Below are positions 58,132 to 64,000 of a stretch of DNA of 64,000 bases, piece after piece. The notes under the pieces are model-generated. The model had not been told where the DNA came from, searched no databases, and saw nothing but the letters and a program-made list of their open reading frames with translations. The position numbers and the translations under genes are program-made. The DNA is from Chlorocebus sabaeus (lineage: Eukaryota > Chordata > Mammalia > Primates > Cercopithecidae), in contig NC_132912.1 in the NCBI RefSeq assembly GCF_047675955.1, forward strand, positions 21,550,500-21,614,499, given 5' to 3'. Each line of letters starts with the position of its first letter. The first letter of the stretch is position 1.

Positions 58132-58404
58132 CTCCATCTCTTTGCCAACATTTTTTATTGTTTGGCTTTTGATTTTAGCTATCCTACAGGGCATGAGGTA
58201 GTATCTCATTGTGGTGTTGATTTTTATTTATTTTTTTCATTATATTATTTTTTAGATGGAGTCTCAGTCTGTTGTTCAGGCTGGAGTGCAGTGGTGTGAT
58301 ATCTTGGCTCACGGCAAACTCTGCCTGCCGGGTTCAAGCGATTCTCCTGCCCCAGCCTCCTGAGTACCTGGGATTACAGGTGCCCGCCACCATACCGGCT
58401 AATT
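58132..58404 (+). repeat. Copied segment of the 52747-53020 duplication
   Basis: 273 bp matching the source in the same orientation. By eye it differs by one deleted G, one A-to-G and one G-to-A. It begins within 'ctccatct', a word close to normal Alu 'ctccacct', so the junction has microhomology. After 58404 the text is unrelated. Confidence 0.9.
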
Positions 58405-58436
58405 ATTAATGTAAGATTTAAAAAACTGTGGCAGGA

Positions 58437-58737
58437 GTTTTTTTTTTTGTTTCTTTTAGATGGAGTTTCCCTCTTGTTGCCCAGACTGGAGTGCAGTGGC
58501 GTGACTTGGCTCACCATAACCTCCGCCTCCCAGGTTCAAATAGTTCTCCTGCCTCAGCCTCCTCAGTAGCTGGGATTACAGGCATGTGCTGCCACACCTG
58601 GCTAATTTTTTATTTTTAGTAGAGACGTGGTTTCTCCATGTTGGTCAGGCTGGTCTGGAACTCCCAACCTTAGGTAATCCTCCCGCCTTGGCCTCCCAAA
58701 GTTCTAAGATTACAGGCGTGAGCCACTGCGCCTGGCT
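58437..58737 (-). mobile_element. Alu just upstream of exon 4
   Basis: Antisense, complete, ends 'cactgcgcctggc'; 232 bp before the exon. Can pair with the sense Alu at 59281. Confidence 0.9.
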
Positions 58738-58969
58738 CATGGCTGGAGTTTAAAAGTTAAAATGTACTTTAAAAAAATTACTTGTCCTCTGAAGGAGATC
58801 ATATGTCATCGAGAACAACTGTTTGTGAAGAATGTTCTGAAATATTCTTGGGGACAAATAGTACAAATGCTGCTCTCACATTTTCAGTAGTTTTGACGTT
58901 GCAGGGAAGCTACTACATTTTGGATAATCTGAAATATTTCTTCATTACCTGTTTCTTTTTTTTTTATAG

Positions 58970-59024
58970 AGATGTGAACTTTGTCCCCATAAGGATGGAG
59001 CTTTAAAAAGAACAGATAATGGGG
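58970..59024 (+). CDS. MLLT10: MLLT10 (AF10) third coding exon, residues 81-98
   Basis: The 55-bp exon lies between acceptor 'tttttttttatag' (AG at 58968-58969) and donor G|GTAAGT (59025), a consensus site. It starts in phase 0 and ends in phase 1. It encodes RCELCPHKDGALKRTDNG plus the first base of the next glycine codon, exactly continuing AF10 after residue 80. C82 and C85 begin the zinc knuckle that joins PHD1 to PHD2 in the PZP module. The exon is small and lies between inverted Alus (58437 - and 59281 +). Skipping it alone shifts the frame; skipping it with the 80-bp exon removes 135 nt in frame. The rest of MLLT10 lies right of the window. Confidence 0.95.
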
Positions 59025-59280
59025 GTAAGTGCAGAGATTTCTTGAAAAAAATGTTACTGAAAACTGGGGCAGTGGCGTATTTTCAGATACCTGGTAGTTT
59101 ATTTTATTTCATCAAATTAAACAGCGTTTTCTACTCATTTTTAACAGTAGTGGCTATAATTTATGAATCCTTATTGTATTGACCCACAAGTTTTCTACTT
59201 TGTGGACAAACTTAAGCATTGGCTGTTTTATGCAGAATGATCTATTAAATACATACTTCTAATTAAAATTCTTACTTTTT

Positions 59281-59578
59281 TGGCTGGACGAAGTGGCTCA
59301 CACCTGTAATCCCAGCACTTTGGGAGGCCGAGGGAGGCGGATCACCTGAGGTCAAGTTCGAGACCAGCCTGGCCAACATGGTGAAACCTGGTTTCTACTA
59401 AAAATAGAAAAATTAACTGGGTGTGGTGGTGCGTGCCTGTAGTCCCAGCTACTTGGGAGGTTGAAGCAGGAGAATCACTTGACCTCGGGGGGCAGAGGTT
59501 GCAGTGAGCCAAGATTAAACCATTGCTCATTAGCCTGCATGGCAGAAGGCGACTGTCTCCAAAAAAAAAAAAAAAAGT
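59281..59578 (+). mobile_element. Alu just downstream of exon 4
   Basis: Sense, head 'ggctggacgaagtggctcac', A16 tail; starts 256 bp after the exon. Confidence 0.9.
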
Positions 59579-59796
59579 ATATTTTTTAAAATGGATATAG
59601 TTTATGTTAGGAATTTTTTTTTTTTTTTTTAAATGAGCCACTTTTTTTTGTTGTTGTGGTTAGACCTAAAATCTGTTGTTTTGGATTCTTTTTTTTCTCT
59701 TTTGTGTATCTCTAGACAGATGATGTTTCTAGTGAATGCTAATTTTATTTAACTCTGAGGATCTTTGTTGCTTGAATATAAAGAAATGTTGACTTT

Positions 59797-60125
59797 TAGG
59801 CTGGGTGTGCTGCCCAACACCTGTAATCCCAGCTCTTTGAGAGGCCGAGATAGGAGGCTCACTGGAGCATAGGAGTCTGAGACCAGCCTGGGCAACATAG
59901 GGAGACCTTGGTCTCTGCAAAAGTAAATATAAAAAATAAAAATAGAAAGACTTAGTTACACATGGTGGCACGTGCCTGTAGTTCCAGCTACTTGGGAAGC
60001 TGAGCAGGAGGATGGCTTGAGCCTGGGAGGTCGAGGCTGCAATGAGCCATGGTCACACGACTGTACTTCAGTCCCTGGGATGGGTGAGAGTGAGACCCTG
60101 TGTCCAAAAAAAAACAAAGAAAAGA
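59797..60125 (+). mobile_element. AluJ-like, sense
   Basis: Head 'aggctgggtgtgctgcccaa', diverged, with an A/G-rich tail. Confidence 0.85.
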
Positions 60126-60741
60126 AAAGAAAAAAGAAATGCTGACTTCTGTATCACAATTTGGCATACTTTCCTATGGACCCTTGTGTATTACTCATTT
60201 TCTTCTCCACTTTCAGTTATCTTTGTCAGAAAAATCATATTTTTCTACAACTCAGTACTATTCTCAAATGTGTAGACATGAGTTTATTAGACCATGGCAT
60301 GTATGATGAGGCAGCTAAAAAAAGTAGAGGTTTAGCTACTGTTACTATACTCTTCTCCATTTTGGGTAGCCACCTCTAAAGTAGTTTTGGCATAAATTAG
60401 AGTAATGGTATTAGTAAATAAAAGGTAAAAATACAATGATTTTGGTTAGCTATATATATTTTACAGTTGGATCTTCAGACTATGTTATACGGTCAGATTG
60501 TAGAAAATTTAAAAATATATTGAAAACTCTTCCTGTTATTCCTGTTCCCCATCTGCCCAGTTTATCAGTAGCTTTCCTGCTACCATGTAATTACTACTTT
60601 CTTGCATATCTTTCTAGGTTTCTTTTGCATATTCAAATGTGAATAGACAAATACTTAATTACTCCCTCCATCTTTATACAAATGGGTTAATATTATATAC
60701 TCTTCGGCGTCTTAATTTTTTTCACTGAACAATTTATCTTA

Positions 60742-61105
<364 letters not shown>

Positions 61106-61194
61106 TAGAGCTTTTTTTTTTCTTTTTAACCATGTTATCTAATATCTAATCAGTGTTGATGCACTTTTTGATCTACTTTGATGACTAACTCTTG

Positions 61195-61277
61195 TATATA
61201 TGTCACATTGCTTGTATACAGTTTGTATACAAGCAATGTATACAAACAGTTTGTATACAAGCAATGTGACATATATA
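61195..61277. repeat. Inverted repeat, 26-bp perfect arms with internal repeats
   Basis: Arms 61195-61220 (tatatatgtcacattgcttg…) and 61252-61277 are exact reverse complements around a 31-bp centre. Inside, 'gtttgtatacaagcaatgt' occurs directly at 61221-61239 and 61249-61267. A second palindrome gtatacaaac-a-gtttgtatac spans 61238-61258. It matches no transposon I recognise. Confidence 0.9.
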
Positions 61278-61584
61278 TAGGATTATTAATTTCCATAGGT
61301 GGAAACATTGGGTCAAAGGAGTTTTGTAGTTAATTTTGATAGATAGTCCAAAATTATTCGCCCTGTAGTTTTACCAATATGTGTTCCCAGTTTTACCAAT
61401 ATATGAATAAAAGAGCTGTTCTTCATACCTTTGGTAATCTAACAGGTAAAAGTTTGTATATCCAAGCAGTAGTTTTGCATTTCTCTTAATATTAGTGAAG
61501 TTCACATCTCTTTAAAGTTTGAAGAGCAATTTGTTTTTTCTCTTCTTTGGTCTGCTTTTTGACTTGGTTGTGGATCTTTTTCTT

Positions 61585-61826
61585 TGTTTTTTGAGACAGT
61601 CTCCCTCTGTCACATAGGCTGGAGTGCAGTGGCTTGATCTTGGCTCACTGCAACCTCTGCCTCCCCCGTTCAAGGGATTCTCCTGCCTCACTCACTTGAA
61701 TAGCTGGGATTATGGGTGCATGCCACCATGCCCAGCTGATTTTTTTTGTTTTTAGTAGAGATGGGATCCACCCACCTCGGCCTCCCAAACTGGTGGGACT
61801 ACAGGTGTGAGCCACCGTGCCCAGCC
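61585..61826 (-). mobile_element. Alu with left-arm deletion
   Basis: 'tagagatgggatccacccac' lacks the usual stretch between these parts. Confidence 0.85.
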
Positions 61827-62083
61827 ACAGTTGTTGATCTTTTTAGTTTGATTTATTGGAGTGTTCATAAGGAGAGCCCCTCATATATTATTATGCTGTT
61901 TTGATATGAATTGGACTAATTTTTACCCATCTGGTTAGTCTCTATTTATATTGTGCTTTAAAAAAATTTTTTTTTTACCATGCATGAGTTTTTTATTTTA
62001 ATTTTGTTCAGTTTATTAATCTATCATGACGTCTGTATTTTGAGTTATTAGTTAGAAAGACCTTCACTATTCCGAAGTTTTGT
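61827..62083 (-). mobile_element. Possible old L1 fragment
   Basis: 'ttagtttgatttattggagt' and 'ttttgatatgaattggac' are weakly L1-like in reverse; low certainty. Confidence 0.25.
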
Positions 62084-62224
62084 TTTTTTTAAGTGACAGA
62101 TTTTCATTCTGTAGTTCAGGCTGGAGTGCAAGTAGCAGGATCCTAGCTCACTGTAGCTTTGTAGTCCCGGGCTCAAGTGATCTTCCTGCCTCAGCTTTGA
62201 GAATGTTGGAATCTCTGCACCTGG
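62084..62224 (-). mobile_element. Alu monomer fragment, diverged
   Basis: 'ttcaggctggagtgcaagta' and 'gggctcaagtgatcttcctg' identify it; no second arm. Confidence 0.7.
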
Positions 62225-62618
62225 TATAAACCTTCCATTAAATGTTTTGTATTTGTCTTTCCTATTCTGATTTGTTTCACTCATTCCATTCTACCCTCTC
62301 TATTAGCTTAAAAAAAGTTAACGTTACTATGTGCTTTTTTTCCTTTCTGAATCCTCTAAAACTCTTAGGATACTGTAAATTCACTTGCCCATATCCTGAC
62401 ATATATTTTATTTTTGTCATGTACTTTAATTCTCTGTTTAAGAATTATAGTGGTTTTGTCAGGTGTTTGTTGAGGATTATGCTGGTCACTTAAAATGAAA
62501 CAGTTTGTGTAAATTTGGTGTTATTTTTCTTTGAATTCTATATAGAACTTCGTGAGAAACCGAAACTTTTCTGGGAAAATTTTTGATAAATTTGTTTTTT
62601 GGCAAAAATATAGGGACA
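62225..62618. other. Intron 4 DNA, nothing recognised
   Basis: AT-rich; no repeat family or exon that I can support. Confidence 0.35.
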
Positions 62619-62935
62619 TTCCTTTTTCTCCCTTCCCTTCCCTTCTTCCTTTCCCTTTTTCCTTTCCCTATTTCCTTTCCCTTTTTCCTTTCCCTATTTC
62701 CTTTCCCTTTTTCCTTTCCCTTTTTCCCCTTTCCTTTTTCCCCTTTCCTTCCCCCCTCCCTCCCTCCCTCCCTCCCTTCCTTGCTTTCTTCCTTCCTTCC
62801 CTCCCTCTCTTCCTCTTCCTCCTCTGCCTCTTCCTCTTCTTCTTCCTCTTCTTCCTCTTCCTCTTCTTCTTCTTCTTCCTCTTCTTCCTCTTCCTCCTCT
62901 TCTTTTTCTTCTTCTTCCTCTTCCTCTTTGTCTTT
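62619..62935. repeat. Polypyrimidine tract (TTCCC, CCTTTTT, TTC/CTC units) at an Alu tail
   Basis: Over about 315 bases the + strand is almost only C and T. It moves from CCTTTCCCTTTTT-type units through (CCCT)n to (TTCTTCCTC)n next to the Alu at 62936. The long open frames here (poly-Ser, poly-Phe-Leu, poly-Glu) are products of the repeat. Confidence 0.95.
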
Positions 62936-63206
62936 GTTGCCCAGGGTAGAGTGCAGTGAAGCAGTCATAGCTCACTGCAGCTTCAAACTACTGGGTTCCA
63001 GTGATCCTCCTGCCTCAGCCTCCTGAATAGGTGGGACCACAGGCACACCATGCCTGGCTAATATTTTTTTCTTTTTGCATTTTTTGTAGAGACAAGTGGT
63101 CTTGCTTTGTTGTCGAGGCTGGTCTCGAACATCTGGGCTCAAGCTGTCCTCCTGCCTGATCCTCCCAAAGTGTTGGGATTACAGGCGTGAGCCCTTGGGC
63201 CCAGCC
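62936..63206 (-). mobile_element. Alu bearing the expanded polypurine tail
   Basis: Antisense, old form; its A tail on the minus strand is replaced by GAA/GGAA-type repeats. Confidence 0.85.
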
Positions 63207-63303
63207 TATTTTTGTATACTTAAGTCAATTTTGGTGCGCTCTGTTCTTCCAAGAAATTTGACTACTTTGTATAAGTTGCTGAAATTGTTGGACTGACGTT
63301 GCC

Positions 63304-63306
<3 letters not shown>

Positions 63307-63345
<39 letters not shown>
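63307..63345. repeat. (ATT)13 microsatellite
   Basis: Pure trinucleotide run forming the tail of the following antisense Alu. Confidence 0.95.

Positions 63346-64000
<655 letters not shown>

Noticed and set aside
62486..62968. Frame with a long poly-Glu run, and poly-Ser/Phe frames opposite
   Set aside because: Translation of the simple polypyrimidine tract; no start context or homology.

Overview
This window is vertebrate nuclear DNA from a primate, most likely an Old World monkey (macaque, baboon or vervet group). Alu elements are everywhere. The youngest full-length ones carry the cercopithecoid AluY (AluYR-like) signature: a head reading GGCTCAAGCCTG and a right-arm motif GAGATCCGGCCACTGC. 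Human AluY normally has GGCTCACGCC and GAGATCGCGCC at these sites. No bacterial, phage or organellar sequence is present.

The one protein-coding gene I can support is the 5' part of MLLT10 (AF10), on the + strand. It comprises a non-coding first exon ending at 7792 inside a CpG island, a first coding exon (7950-8109), a second (12485-12564) and a third (58970-59024). Together they encode residues 1-98: the whole first PHD finger, with all eight C4HC3 zinc ligands, and the start of the zinc knuckle of the PZP histone-reading module. The gene continues beyond the right edge. Splice sites and intron phases (1, 0, 1) agree.

Layout: 1-7240 is AT-rich intergenic DNA with no visible Alu and only two L2 scraps, plus a small CpG island at about 290-760 and a diverged 124-bp duplicated block at 6201/6692. 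In human the divergent gene SKIDA1 lies just upstream of MLLT10, so its promoter is probably at or just left of the window start. 7240-8800 is the MLLT10 CpG-island promoter. 8110-12484 is intron 2, 12565-58969 is the 46-kb intron 3, and 59025-64000 is the start of intron 4.

From 9.2 kb onward the introns hold roughly 95-100 Alu units by eye count, many nested. They also hold long, old, fragmented L1 remnants, nearly all antisense to MLLT10, one antisense solitary ERV1-type LTR, one retroposed U6 snRNA pseudogene, a MIR copy, and several microsatellites, including a roughly 315-bp polypyrimidine tract grown from an Alu tail.

I found no new biological system. The observations most worth checking are a spliced upstream ORF overlapping the MLLT10 start codon, inverted Alu pairs bracketing exons 3 and 4, a recent 274-bp templated duplication from 52747 into 58132, the duplicated upstream block, and an unusual 26-bp-arm inverted repeat at 61195-61277. 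Repeat boundaries are by eye, usually good to 5-15 bases.
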